Notes: generated from the letters alone by a model not told the origin. Positions 39,464 to 48,957 are shown, counted from the first letter of the stretch. The stretch is 64,000 nt of DNA from WHSO01 sp963732875 (GCA_963732875.1 CAVTBD010000002.1:806001-870000), one strand, 5' to 3'. Numbers and translations are program-made.

Positions 39464-41574
39464 TGGGTGCCTCCGGATCCGATGTAGATCCTCAAATTGT
39501 AATAGTGATCTACCTCCACCTCGTCACACGGGTTGACGACGATCGTGGTCACCGGGGTTTCAATGACTCCCGGACCGCTGACCCGCATTCCGGGCATCAT
39601 GGAATTAAAGTCGTAGATGTTGGTCGGGTGGTAATCACCATACTCCTCGAAGTAGACGAGCCGTTGTCCGCGCAGAGCGCTCACGCTGTCTCGCCCGCCG
39701 CCGTCTGCGCGTCGAAGCTCGGGCTTTTTCAAGACGCTTACGGCATCAACGCGGAAGGTGACGACATCCTTACCTGCTTCGGCATAGCCGGAGCCTTTTC
39801 CGTAAGATTTCTCGTAAAGATCGTCGAAGCGGTCGTACAGGTCATCCAGATCCTGCTCGGTAATTTCTTCGATCCCTTCCTTGACGGGAACATTCAGTTC
39901 ATGGACCTGGTAGCGGTAGCGCATGTCCATACTCCGCCGGATCGATACGTCGTCGGTGTCAAACCCTGACGCCGCGAGGTCTTGCAGCGCCTGCGCGCAC
40001 ATCTTCGCAAAGTTCGAATTGATACGCTCGACAGACAGAGGAACCGTCATGAAATCCGTCATGCCGTACTGGCGCATGACGTTGGAGCCTATCAACCCCG
40101 CGGCGCAGTGCACCGACGCCGTTGCAGGAACGAGGACCTGCTTGATCCCCAAATCGGCAGCAAATCGCGCCGCGTGTACCGGCCCCGCGCCGCCATAGGC
40201 GAAAAGCACAAAATCGCGCGGATCGTAGCCCCGCTCGACGGTCGCCCGGCGCATCAGGTCACTCATATGCGCGTTCGCGATCGCGTAGATACCATGGGCG
40301 GCCTTGGTCACGCTCATGCCCAGCGGCCGGGCGATTTTCTCGTCGATCGCCTTTCGCGCACCAGCCTCGTCAAGGCTCATTCGGCCGTCCAGGAAGTAGT
40401 CCTTGTTGAGATAACCAAGGACCAAATCCGCGTCTGAAACCGTCGGCTCGGTCCCGCCCAGGCTGTAGCAAACTGGGCCGGGTTTGGCGCCCGCGCCCTG
40501 TGGACCGACCTTGAGAAGACCGGTTTCGGAATCGACCCGCGCGATGCTGCCCCCGCCGGCGCCGATGGATTCGACCCATATCTTCGGCGACAAGATGCGG
40601 TGCCGGAGGAGTACAGGACTGTTCTCGCGTTCGATTTCTCCGTCACGGATGACGCTGACTTTGAAGGTCGTGCCGCCCATGTCCGCGGCAAGAATGTTTT
40701 TTTCGCCAATGATCTCACCGAGAAACGCGCTACCCACGACTTCGGCGGACGGCCCGGATTCGATCGTTCCTATTGCATTTTTCGACGTGGTCTCGACGTC
40801 CAGAACGCCGCCGTAAGCCTGCATAATCAATGGCTCGCGCTGAAGCCCTTTCTGCTTGAGCAGCCCTTGGAGATTGTTCAAATACCCTGAAATCTTCGGT
40901 GCGATATAGGCGTTGAACACCGTGGTCGCCGTCCGCTCGAATTCTCCCACATAGGGAGCCACTTCACTGGAAAGCGTCACATGAACCTCGGGGAATCGCT
41001 CCCGCAACATGCGTCCTATCGCCTTTTCATGCACGTTGTTCGCGGTACTCCAAAGGAGTGCCACCGCCAGTGAGTCGACGCCCTGTGCCACCAAGCGCTC
41101 TATGGAACGCATTGCGGCCTCTTCATCGAGCGCCACGACAACGCGTCCCGCGCTGTCAATCCGTTCGTCCACCTCGACGACGTTGGACGGGAGAAGATAG
41201 GGCTCCGGCTTGGTCATGGCCGACAGATGGCTCGCCTCCGCCTCGTTCAGTCCTTCGGTGATCTTGCCCCGCATGATAAAGATGGCGTCACCGAATCCGC
41301 GCGTAGCTATCACGCCGGTATTCGCGCCCTCGCGGACGAACAGCGTATTTTCTCCGATGGTGCACGCATGCAGGAAAAGCCGGGCCCCCTGAATAAGCTC
41401 GTCTTCCGTGGAAAAGCTTAATTTCTTTGCTACGTCCAGGACGGCGGCAACGACACCCTGAGAGAAATCAGTTGGCGTCGAGAGCGCCTTTCCGATCGTA
41501 ATGCTGCCCTCGTCATCCACTACCGAACAGTCTGTGAACGTTCCCCCGATATCGACTCCTACGACGTAGCTCAC
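39460..41574 (-). CDS. HyuA-type (hydantoinase A/oxoprolinase/carboxylase) subunit
   Basis: This protein of about 704 residues starts with the ATP-binding fold GVDIGGTFTDCSVVDDEG and has the second glycine motif ILAADMGGTTFKVSVIRDG, SIGAGGGSIARVD and FVLFAYGGAGPVHAARFA. These mark the ATP-using subunit of N-methylhydantoinase, 5-oxoprolinase and acetone or acetophenone carboxylases. The start is taken at the GTG (41574), because family members begin just before this point and GGGAGG lies upstream. It heads the hyuA-hyuB-zinc-ribbon-ABC importer set read leftward. The substrate is unknown, perhaps a lactam, hydantoin or ketone. Confidence 0.87.
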   Translation of the reverse strand: MSYVVGVDIGGTFTDCSVVDDEGSITIGKALSTPTDFSQGVVAAVLDVAKKLSFSTEDELIQGARLFLHACTIGENTLFVREGANTGVIATRGFGDAIFIMRGKITEGLNEAEASHLSAMTKPEPYLLPSNVVEVDERIDSAGRVVVALDEEAAMRSIERLVAQGVDSLAVALLWSTANNVHEKAIGRMLRERFPEVHVTLSSEVAPYVGEFERTATTVFNAYIAPKISGYLNNLQGLLKQKGLQREPLIMQAYGGVLDVETTSKNAIGTIESGPSAEVVGSAFLGEIIGEKNILAADMGGTTFKVSVIRDGEIERENSPVLLRHRILSPKIWVESIGAGGGSIARVDSETGLLKVGPQGAGAKPGPVCYSLGGTEPTVSDADLVLGYLNKDYFLDGRMSLDEAGARKAIDEKIARPLGMSVTKAAHGIYAIANAHMSDLMRRATVERGYDPRDFVLFAYGGAGPVHAARFAADLGIKQVLVPATASVHCAAGLIGSNVMRQYGMTDFMTVPLSVERINSNFAKMCAQALQDLAASGFDTDDVSIRRSMDMRYRYQVHELNVPVKEGIEEITEQDLDDLYDRFDDLYEKSYGKGSGYAEAGKDVVTFRVDAVSVLKKPELRRADGGGRDSVSALRGQRLVYFEEYGDYHPTNIYDFNSMMPGMRVSGPGVIETPVTTIVVNPCDEVEVDHYYNLRIYIGSGGTQ

Positions 41575-42076
41575 AACGCGCGCTGCCTCCCTTAATGGTG
41601 TAATTGGCCGACGCCACCTCAGCATTTTTGTCGTTACGCCCTAACGCCGCCGATCAGCGGCGCGGCCTGCAGGCTATCCGCATCGATATCCGAGCGCCAC
41701 CGCACCCGTTGGTAGTGCGGAAAAAATCCGCGCGAATCAAAAACCGGCCTGCATTTTTACAGTATTGGAGCTGCTGCACACTGGCGTGCGAATTCGGGAC
41801 TACTTCCCACGTATCCCCGCCAGCCGCTTTCTTCTTTCATTATTATTCTAGCTAAATTGGTGTCCGATGGGTAATCATAAATTCGAATGATGGCATTGGC
41901 TTTTTCTATAATGATCCTCACGTGGTGGCCTGAAAGTGATCCAAAGCGACCGGGGGATCGGCGCATTCCGAACCGTGAAGTGAGCTACTCCCCGGGGCAT
42001 TGACACGTTCACTGCCGCAGACGCCAGGATTGGATCGCGATCCGGATCAGGCGGCAAGCCAACCTTGGTCCAGATA
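41575..42076. other. Spacer with promoter region and an IS-end-like sequence
   Basis: About 500 bases upstream of the hyuA-like gene. It should contain the promoter for the leftward hyu/ABC operon. Near 41979-42003 the sequence GAGCTACTCCCCGGGG then CATTGACA resembles the outside flank and end of IS6 copy 1. No gene is recognised. Confidence 0.4.
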
Positions 42077-42664
42077 GTGCTGTCAGTCTAAAACGAACTT
42101 GTCTCAGAATGCTGTGTGACGACGCCTTCAGGCCGCAATCTGACGCCACTCGGCCAGCGCGGCAGAGCGGTTCTTTTTGAAGTCATCCCGGTTGGTAAGG
42201 TGGCGGTCCAGGTTGAAGTGGTTATGGATCGAAGCGTGAACGGAAGCGAACTTCTGCAGGGTCTTGATGTCCCTGAATCGGGCCATCGCCCCTTCCCGTC
42301 TTCGGAACGGCTGGTGTGAGTTTTCGGCTCGATTATTGAGCCAGCGTCCACATTCCTGGCGGTCCGATACGCCGATGACCTTCATGGTTGCACGGTAGGA
42401 TGGGAGCCGGTCTGTCACAATCGCATATGGCTCACCATAGCGCTTCATAGCGGCCTTTAGAAACCTCAGCGCAGCCTTGCGATCCCGGCGTTTCGTAGCA
42501 AAGACCTCGAGCACCTCGCCTTCGTGATCCACGGCCCGCCACAGGTAATGGGTTTCGCCATTGATTCGCACGAACACCTCATCCAGGCGCCAGCGCCAGG
42601 CCGAATAGCATCCCCTCCGAATGCGGCGTTTCCGGATCTCTGCCGCGAACATCGGACCAAACCG

Positions 42665-42831
42665 GTTCCTGTCTATTCTGTTTCCGGTAGTTTGGCGTTG
42701 CGGACGGCATCCCGTACCGGTTCCGGGGCTCTACCCCGCCTGGTGGCTTGGGAGCCGCCCGCATCTTCGAAGTCATCCTGAACAGTTGACTGGGGCTGTT
42801 CGCGCAGACCCCGCAGAACAGGACAAGGAAC
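42665..42831 (+). ncRNA. Candidate IS110 bridge RNA region
   Basis: IS110-family elements are known to express a bridge RNA of roughly 170-180 nt from the non-coding end before the recombinase. This 167-base segment has the right place and size. It contains possible hairpins (GGTTCCGGGGCTCTACCCC and a later GGGGCTG/CCCCGCAG area). The 7-mer ACAGTTG at 42782-42788 also occurs across the right junction at 43762-43768, as a guide segment might. Expression and structure are inferred, not shown. Confidence 0.45.
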
Positions 42832-43758
42832 ATGATGCAGGACCTCTTCGTCGGTGTCGATATTTCCAAAGATTGGCTCGACATCCATCATCCAAACCAG
42901 CCGCCTGTCCAGATCGCAAATACCCTGGTAGCCATACGACGGTTTGCTGGAGCCTGCCACTGCGAAGGTGCATGGGTCATCTTCGAGGCGACTGGCGGTT
43001 ACGACCGTGCTCTCCGCGATGCCCTGGAATGCGTGGGGGCGAAGTTCAGTCGCATCAATCCGCGGCAGGCCCGTGACTTCGCGCGGGCGATGGGTGTGAT
43101 CGGCAAGACTGATCGCGTCGATGCTCGTATGCTTGCCGAGTTCGGCGCTCGTCTGCGCCCCGAACAGACAAAGCCTGTGGCGCCTCAGATTTGAGCCCTG
43201 CAGGCGCTTGTCACGCGGCGACGGCAACTTGTTGAGATGCGCAAGCAGGAAGCTACCCGGCTGAAGCAAACCCATGGCAATGCTTCACGAGCGGACATTC
43301 GCAGTCTCATAACGATACTCGACCGACGCATCCAGAAGATCGAGGCTCAGATCGCTACGACCCCGGACCTTGCCGACACTGCGCGCCGATTGCAGACCGT
43401 GCCAGGTGTCGGTCTCATCGTGGCGGCAACCCTACTGGCTGATCTGCCCGAACTCGGTCGCCTGGATCGGCGCCGCATCGCTGCGCTGGCCGGGCTTGCC
43501 CCTGTGGCGCGGGACAGCGGTCAGACCAAGGGTAAGCGGATGATCCGGGGAGGACGCTCAACGGTACGTGCAATGCTCTACATCGCCGCGCTCCACGCCT
43601 CACGGTTCTGTGTGACTTTCCGAGAGTTCCGCCAACGCCTCACAGAGGCTGGAAAGCCCATCAAGGTCGTACTAACGGCAACAGCACACAAGCTCCTTAG
43701 CGTCCTGAATGCCATGGTTGCAAGCAATACGGATTTCCAGCTCGACCCGTCAGCTTAG
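42832..43758 (+). pseudogene. IS110-family recombinase (DEDD), interrupted by an in-frame TGA
   Basis: The N-terminal DEDD domain has its acidic residues: Asp in FVGVDISKDWLDIH, Glu in FEATGGYD, and the Asp pair in KTDRVDARMLAEFG. The C-terminal domain has VPGVGLIVAATLLADLPELG and LAPVARDSGQTKGKRMIRGG, with the conserved Ser region in KGKRMIRGGRSTVRAML. A TGA at 43192-43194 separates them in the same frame (PQI-stop-ALQALVTRRRQ). Single-base readthrough or suppression would give about 308 residues. As written, the element is not autonomous. Confidence 0.8.
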
Positions 43759-43965
43759 AATACAGTTGCCACCAGAACCGCACGGTCTCATGGCAGATAT
43801 CGATGCCACGTTCGAACAGCAGGTCCTCGACCTGGCGAAGTGACAGGGGATAGCGGACATACATCATCACCGTAAGGCGGATTACCTCGGGCGAACTGTT
43901 AAAGTATCGGAACGGATTTCTCATCCGCTGAGGCTACGAGCCGAACCTATGGACCACAAGCCCGG

Positions 43966-45429
43966 TTAGTCTGACAATGCCGTAGCCACGTCGCGTTCTA
44001 TAGTTGTCCCGGCGAAAAACGTCGGGTTCATACCCGCGTGGAGCATCACAGGATTTACGAAAACGAAATCGCGAAATTCCTCTTCGTTAAGAAGACCCTT
44101 TTCCACTAGTTCGTAGGCCTCTTCGAGTACTTGGGTCATGTCCGGCACATCCCAGTGGCCAATATCCGAGCTAAACATTGCCTTCAGTTGTGACCCAAAC
44201 GGATTCATCTTGCGATTAAAGGCGAGCGCTACGAGCGGGTCATCGGCCTCGCAACCGAAGTAAAAATTCGGTTCGAACAATGCACGGAGGTCTTCGGCCT
44301 TCTCGATGCCGAGCGAATTGAGTTCATGGGCAATCAGATCATCCTTGAACTGGTTCCACCCCACCGGGGAACGCAGGAAGTTTGGGTCGTTCGGATCAGG
44401 CCGCCCCTTGACGAGGCCTGCCCCATACTCGGCAAAGAGGTCAGCCAGTTTCTGCGTATCAAGGTTACGCGGGTCATAATTGTAAATATTTTTCGAGTTC
44501 CGCTTGCCGCAATGACTGACGAGGCCAGCATAGAGTTCGCATGCCCAGGCAACGCCACCTTCGAGGAAGGAAAAGTTGAGGTTCGGGAATCGCTTGGTAA
44601 CGCCGCTTAATACCAACGCCTTGGCGAAGGCCTCACCCGAGGCAGCGAAACTGCCGACATGGTTGTAGATGTAGTGGTAGCTGACGACACGGCTCCCCCA
44701 CCCGGTCGAGGGCGAATGCGACGTAACGGCAATTTTGTGTTCAACACATCGCGCCCATAGTCGATCGTAGTCATAAGGACTTTCCATACACAACGTATCC
44801 ATCCAGCTAGCATAACGGCCAAGCTCAGGATGCTTGTCGGCAACAACCTCGATGGGGCGTCGAATGTTTGAAGCGAACATCGCAGCCTTGAACCCAAGTT
44901 CCTTAACTGCGTAATCAAGCTCCTCGATGGCTTCGTCGGGAGTATATGTTGGTATGGCAGCGACGGGAGTCATTCGATCCGATTGATCGCGAAAGATGTC
45001 CGCAAACATTACGTTAAGGGCACGGCAGGTTGCGCGCCGAAGCTCCTCATCCGGCTGCCGCGTGATGCCAAGCGCCATCGTGGAATAGACGACGGAAAAA
45101 TCGATCCCGAAATCGTCCATACGTTCACGGAATAGGCGTGGGAGCATCGCGGTCGCACGGTCCAGCGCATTTTGCGTGGGCAGCGTCCATGAGCTAGGAC
45201 GGAATACACGCTCGCGGCGGCGTTGCTCGGGTGTCATCCCGAACCAACCCCCCGCGTCCATAAATGCGATGTAGCGTTCGGTGATTTTCGGGCCCGCGAC
45301 CTGCTTGAGGTAGTCGAGGTAGGCCGGGCCATGTTCTATAGCGTGCCCGTCGGCATCCACCACCGGGTGGCCGAGACGGGCCCGGATTTCGGCCGAACGC
45401 GTTCTGGCACTCGCAACCTTTGTAGCCAT
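43966..45429 (-). CDS. Amidohydrolase-2 family protein, long form
   Basis: This 487-residue protein has the metal-binding opening VVDADGHAIEHGPAYLDYL, a mid-barrel His (IAVTSHSPSTGWG) and the late Asp region MFSSDIGHWDVPDM. It belongs to a larger amidohydrolase-2 branch than the three proteins of about 350 residues elsewhere in the window. It is probably a metal-dependent decarboxylase or hydrolase of unknown substrate. The start follows GGGAGG by 7 bases. The last codons (A-L-S-D-stop) lie inside the terminal repeat of IS6 copy 2, so the original C-terminus may have been altered by the insertion. Confidence 0.83.
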   Translation of the reverse strand: MATKVASARTRSAEIRARLGHPVVDADGHAIEHGPAYLDYLKQVAGPKITERYIAFMDAGGWFGMTPEQRRRERVFRPSSWTLPTQNALDRATAMLPRLFRERMDDFGIDFSVVYSTMALGITRQPDEELRRATCRALNVMFADIFRDQSDRMTPVAAIPTYTPDEAIEELDYAVKELGFKAAMFASNIRRPIEVVADKHPELGRYASWMDTLCMESPYDYDRLWARCVEHKIAVTSHSPSTGWGSRVVSYHYIYNHVGSFAASGEAFAKALVLSGVTKRFPNLNFSFLEGGVAWACELYAGLVSHCGKRNSKNIYNYDPRNLDTQKLADLFAEYGAGLVKGRPDPNDPNFLRSPVGWNQFKDDLIAHELNSLGIEKAEDLRALFEPNFYFGCEADDPLVALAFNRKMNPFGSQLKAMFSSDIGHWDVPDMTQVLEEAYELVEKGLLNEEEFRDFVFVNPVMLHAGMNPTFFAGTTIERDVATALSD

Positions 45430-45696
45430 AAATGTACCTCCCGTGTCTCGAGGTCCTAAGGGAAGGGTATAGTCAGCCGATCCCTTCGCCCCTTATTATG
45501 TGTTGTCTTTGCTACTCCCTCTATCATCGTCAGGAGGAGAGCCCGTGACAAGGGCCGGTCTGTCCGGAAGCGTTACCGAGCCGTCCCAAAGAGGCTAGGA
45601 CAAGTCTCCAAGGTCAATAATGAGAGATGGCGAAAAGCCACATGCGCTTGGGCAGCGGAGAACACGCCCGGATAAAAGGCCAACAGGGAGGTCACG

Positions 45697-46779
45697 ATGA
45701 AATCAACACGCGCCCACGTTATTTCCGCTGCCATCATCGCTACGTTTGCGTTGGCCAGCGCCAAAGATGCTGCAGCGGCAGATTTTTATGCTGGAAAGAA
45801 CCTCCAGATCGTAATCGGTGCGGCAGCAGGCGGTGGTTATGATCTTGCTGGCCGCGTCGTCGCCCGGCACATCGAACAACAAATGCCCGGCAAACCAGTT
45901 GTCGTCGTCAAGAACATGGCAGGCGCAAGCGGCCTTTTGATGATGAACTACCTTTACAATGCCGCACCGCGCGATGGCACGGTGATCGGAATGCCGACCA
46001 ATACAGCGCCGTTCGAACCCCTTGAGCGCCTTGCATCCCGCAACGGCAAAAACATCCACTTTGATGCGAGGAAGCTTCAGTGGATTGGCAGCCCCACACG
46101 AGAAACCTACGTTGCATTTGTTTGGCATACCGCCCCAGTGACGTCAGTCAATGACCTAAAAACCCACGTCGTACTCATGGGTTCCACGGCACCAGGCGGC
46201 ACAAACACTATGTTGCCAGTGCTGACCAACGCGTTCCTCGGGACAACTATGAAGGTCATTACCGGCTATGGGAGCCAGCGCAACATCTTCGTCGCTCTCG
46301 AACGTGGAGAAGTGGGCGGTAACGTCACGGGTCTTACGAACCTGACGGTCAACAAAGCCGACTGGCTCAAAGAAAAGAAGGCCCGCATCGTCATCCAGTA
46401 CGCCCTCTTGAAGGATCGACAGATTCCGGATGTGCCGTCGATCCTTGATCTAATCAAGGACAAGGATGACCGGGCGGCAATGCGTTTCATGTTGGCGAAG
46501 TTCCAAATGGCACGTCCCTTCGTAGCGCCCCAGGCCGTATCAGCGGATCGCATCAAAATATTGCGCCGAGCCTTCGATGACACGATGAAAGCTAAGGCAT
46601 TCCTCGAAGATGCCGGCAAGCTCGGACTCGACATCAATCCCATTTCCGGAATGGAGATCACTGCACTGATCGATAAAATCTACAAGACGCCCAAAGCAAT
46701 CGTAGAACGTACGCGCAAAATTATCCTTGATGCTCGCGCACAGACATCTGATGCACAGAGAGGAAAGAAACGAAAATAA
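45697..46779 (+). CDS. Bug/TctC-family binding protein 6, basic C-terminal tail
   Basis: This intact 360-residue protein has a Sec signal (about 1-25, ending DAAAAD) and the Bug core (IVIGAAAGGGYDLAGRVV, MPGKPVVVVKNMAGASG, NAAPRDGTVIG). It groups with the proteins at 48958 and 51753. It ends SDAQRGKKRK, with four consecutive basic residues at 46765-46776, the shortest of the tails. The start follows GGGAGG. Amidohydrolase B begins 49 bases downstream, the second amidohydrolase-Bug pair. Confidence 0.9.
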   Translation: MKSTRAHVISAAIIATFALASAKDAAAADFYAGKNLQIVIGAAAGGGYDLAGRVVARHIEQQMPGKPVVVVKNMAGASGLLMMNYLYNAAPRDGTVIGMPTNTAPFEPLERLASRNGKNIHFDARKLQWIGSPTRETYVAFVWHTAPVTSVNDLKTHVVLMGSTAPGGTNTMLPVLTNAFLGTTMKVITGYGSQRNIFVALERGEVGGNVTGLTNLTVNKADWLKEKKARIVIQYALLKDRQIPDVPSILDLIKDKDDRAAMRFMLAKFQMARPFVAPQAVSADRIKILRRAFDDTMKAKAFLEDAGKLGLDINPISGMEITALIDKIYKTPKAIVERTRKIILDARAQTSDAQRGKKRK

Positions 46780-46828
46780 TAAAATTATTCTACGGATTAG
46801 GCTAACAGGATTCCAAGGGAGGGCCCAA

Positions 46829-47884
46829 ATGCCAACGATCGATGCCGATGCTCATGTCATCGAAGGACCTGCGACATGGTCTTATATGACAGAGGATGAG
46901 CACGAGTTCTGGCCCCAGGTGTTCGTTCGGGACCCCAACGATGGGGCTCCGAACAGGCACAACCAGCGCAATGAATACTGGGTGATCGATGGAGCACTCC
47001 TCAACAAGGACTCGAACGTCGGAAAGGACGTACCCGCCGAATCGGGATCGATGGCGGATATAAGCCGTCGCCTCGCTCATATGGATGAGCTGGCCATCGA
47101 CATTCAGGTCTTGTATCCGAGTCTGTTCTTACGACCCCTTACGAAAGAGCCAGATGCCGATTTCGCCCTGGCGCGTAGTTATAATCGCTGGCTGGCGGAT
47201 ATATGGAGCCACGCCAAGGAGCGCCTTCGGTGGGTGGCGGTTCCTCCTCTCTTGTCATTGGTTGCTCCGGAAAGAGTCCGCGAGGAGCTAGTGTTCTGCA
47301 AAGAGAACGGGGCATGCGGCATTTTCCTACGCGGCATCGAACACGAACGCCTGATCAATCATCGCTATTTTCTTCCGTTGTTTCGTATTGCCGAGGAACT
47401 CGATCTAGCCCTTTGCTTTCATGCAGGCAACAACAGCGCCTTCTACGACCAAATGTTCAGGCCGAGTTCAGGCGTTATGGCATTCAAGTTCCCGGTTGTA
47501 GGTGCATTCTGTTCACTTCTGGAGAGCGAAATCCCGACACGCTTTCCGGGCACGCGGTGGGCATTTGTCGAGGCGAGCGCGCAATGGCTTCCGTATGCGC
47601 TAGGCGAGGTGATGCTCCGTTTGGCGCGCAAGGGCCGTCGTCCATCCGCGAGTGACTTGCTTGCAGAAAATCGATTTTTCGTTACGACGCAATGGAGCGA
47701 TGACCTCCCTTGGCTTCTCGAGAAGGTCAGCGACGGTAACCTGCTGATCGGGACGGACTACGGACATCGAGATACAGCGACAGAGGTGGAGGCATTAAGG
47801 CGCCTTGGAACAGACGGTACATTGCCGGCTGGGTCGGTGCAGAAGATTTTGGGCGCCAACCCTGCTGCCGTGTACGGGCTCTGA
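46829..47884 (+). CDS. Amidohydrolase-2 family protein (ACMSD-like) B
   Basis: This 351-residue paralogue of the 28038 protein carries TIDADAHVIEGPATW at the metal site, LALCFHAGNNSAF mid-barrel and LLIGTDYGHRDTATE late. Two further conserved blocks, AHMDELAIDIQVLYPSLFLR and RWAFVEASAQWLPY, are shared with both paralogues. The start at 46829 has AAGGGAGG upstream; the longer open frame overlaps the Bug gene and is not used. It is probably cotranscribed with Bug gene 6 and the downstream short-chain dehydrogenase. Confidence 0.83.
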   Translation: MPTIDADAHVIEGPATWSYMTEDEHEFWPQVFVRDPNDGAPNRHNQRNEYWVIDGALLNKDSNVGKDVPAESGSMADISRRLAHMDELAIDIQVLYPSLFLRPLTKEPDADFALARSYNRWLADIWSHAKERLRWVAVPPLLSLVAPERVREELVFCKENGACGIFLRGIEHERLINHRYFLPLFRIAEELDLALCFHAGNNSAFYDQMFRPSSGVMAFKFPVVGAFCSLLESEIPTRFPGTRWAFVEASAQWLPYALGEVMLRLARKGRRPSASDLLAENRFFVTTQWSDDLPWLLEKVSDGNLLIGTDYGHRDTATEVEALRRLGTDGTLPAGSVQKILGANPAAVYGL

Positions 47885-47971
47885 GAGGTTACTGAACATC
47901 CGCCTTTGCGCCGGAACGACACGTCGAATCATGTCATCAATACCAGGTTCGTCATACAGAGAGGATGAGGC

Positions 47972-48790
47972 GTGGAACCAATCTCCTTACACGGAAAAGT
48001 AGCGCTGATCACCGGTGGCAGCCGAGGCATGGGTCGCGAGATGGCAATTGCATTTGCCAGAGCCGGGGCAGCGGGCGTCACAGTAACCGCGGTAGCGGCG
48101 TCCGATGAGACACGAGCTGGCATTCAATCAGAACTCGACTCGGTCGCTAGTGAGATCTCGAAGGTGGGCGGCAAAGCCTTAGCCGTCCAGGCCGATGTGT
48201 GTCGTTGGGAACAATGCTGCGAAGCGGTGCGACGCACCGTCGAGGCATTCGGGGGCCTTCATATCCTGGTTAATAACGCCGGAAAGAGTCAGCGTTATCA
48301 CGGTGCCCGGAATCTGCCATTTTGGGAGACTGACCCAGACGGGTGGGCCGATGTGATGGATACCAATGCCGTTGGCCCCTACCGGATGGCGAAGGCAGCC
48401 GTACCGGAAATGCTGAAGGCGCGATGGGGACGGATCATCAACCTCTCAAAAAGCTTTCACGCGATGCATGAACCCTATGCCGGCGCGTATGGCTCATCCA
48501 AGGCGGCGCTGGAGGCCGAATCTCTAAGCTGGGCTCAAGAGCTAAAAGACACCGGGGTGACCGTGAATTCCATCGCGCCTGGGGGGCCGGTGGATACGAA
48601 ATTCGGCCGTGGTACCGTGCGTGGCGTCGGGCTCAATCCAACGGTCATAACGCCGATTGCCTGCTGGCTGGCGTCGATCGAGTCTGATGGCGTCACCGGA
48701 TGTCGTTTCGTCGCGAAGAAATGGGACGAATCGCGCCCAAATGCTGATGCAGCGAATGGATGTAGAGAACCCTCGGTATTCGCCGAATAG
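47972..48790 (+). CDS. Short-chain dehydrogenase/reductase (SDR)
   Basis: This 272-residue classical SDR has the cofactor loop ITGGSRGMGREMA, the NNAG motif (ILVNNAGKSQR), a Ser in INLSKSF and the catalytic Tyr-Lys in YGSSKAAL. It reduces or oxidises an alcohol or ketone with NAD(P)H. The start is a GTG after GAGGATGAGG. It follows amidohydrolase B by 87 bases and precedes Bug gene 7, and is probably part of a small catabolic operon. The substrate is unknown. Confidence 0.82.
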   Translation: MEPISLHGKVALITGGSRGMGREMAIAFARAGAAGVTVTAVAASDETRAGIQSELDSVASEISKVGGKALAVQADVCRWEQCCEAVRRTVEAFGGLHILVNNAGKSQRYHGARNLPFWETDPDGWADVMDTNAVGPYRMAKAAVPEMLKARWGRIINLSKSFHAMHEPYAGAYGSSKAALEAESLSWAQELKDTGVTVNSIAPGGPVDTKFGRGTVRGVGLNPTVITPIACWLASIESDGVTGCRFVAKKWDESRPNADAANGCREPSVFAE

Positions 48791-48957
48791 AACGTTTGCG
48801 AGAATGCGTGGCAGTAAATGAGTGTGAGGGTCCAGGGCGATATGCTCACTGCACGAAAATTCGTCGTGTCCTTCGGAAAAAATCGAGGAAAATCGATTGC
48901 ACATGACCAATAGGCACTCGTGGCAAAACAAAGGTGCCGACTGACAGGAGGTGGGAT

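Larger units (their letters stand above)
42665..43765 (+). mobile_element. IS110-family insertion sequence nested in IS6 copy 2
   Basis: The ends were placed by comparing the interrupted IS6 transposase with its expected reading frame: left junction AAACCG|GTTCCTG, right junction ATACAG|TTGCC. The element is about 1.1 kb, has no obvious terminal inverted repeats, a 167-base non-coding left end and only 7 bases between the transposase stop and the right end, all typical of IS110-group elements. Confidence 0.72.
42128..43924 (-). pseudogene. IS6-family transposase, copy 2, split by insertion
   Basis: The N-terminal part (43924 down to about 43766) reads MRNPFRYFNSSPEVIRL to TVRFWWQ; the rest resumes at about 42664 with RFGPMFAAEIRKRRI and runs to the stop at 42128. 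Removing the inserted DNA joins WWQ to RFGP in frame, so the insertion caused no net loss. The DDE residues are in LDEVFVRINGE, IVTDRLPSY and NNRAENSHQPF. Apart from the insertion this copy reads intact, unlike copy 1. Confidence 0.78.
42077..43981 (-). mobile_element. IS6-family insertion sequence, copy 2, interrupted by an IS110-family element
   Basis: The left end GTGCTGTCAGTCTAA and the right end (reverse complement GGCATTGTCAGACTAA) form imperfect terminal repeats. Without the nested 1.1-kb IS110-type insertion the element would be about 800 bp. It lies in the same orientation as copy 1. Its right end carries the last codons and stop of the neighbouring amidohydrolase gene. No clear 8-bp target duplication is visible. 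Confidence 0.72.

Noticed and set aside
43192..43194. TGA in the IS110 gene as a selenocysteine codon
   Set aside because: No selenocysteine insertion element or sel genes are evident, and the position is not a catalytic residue of the DEDD family.
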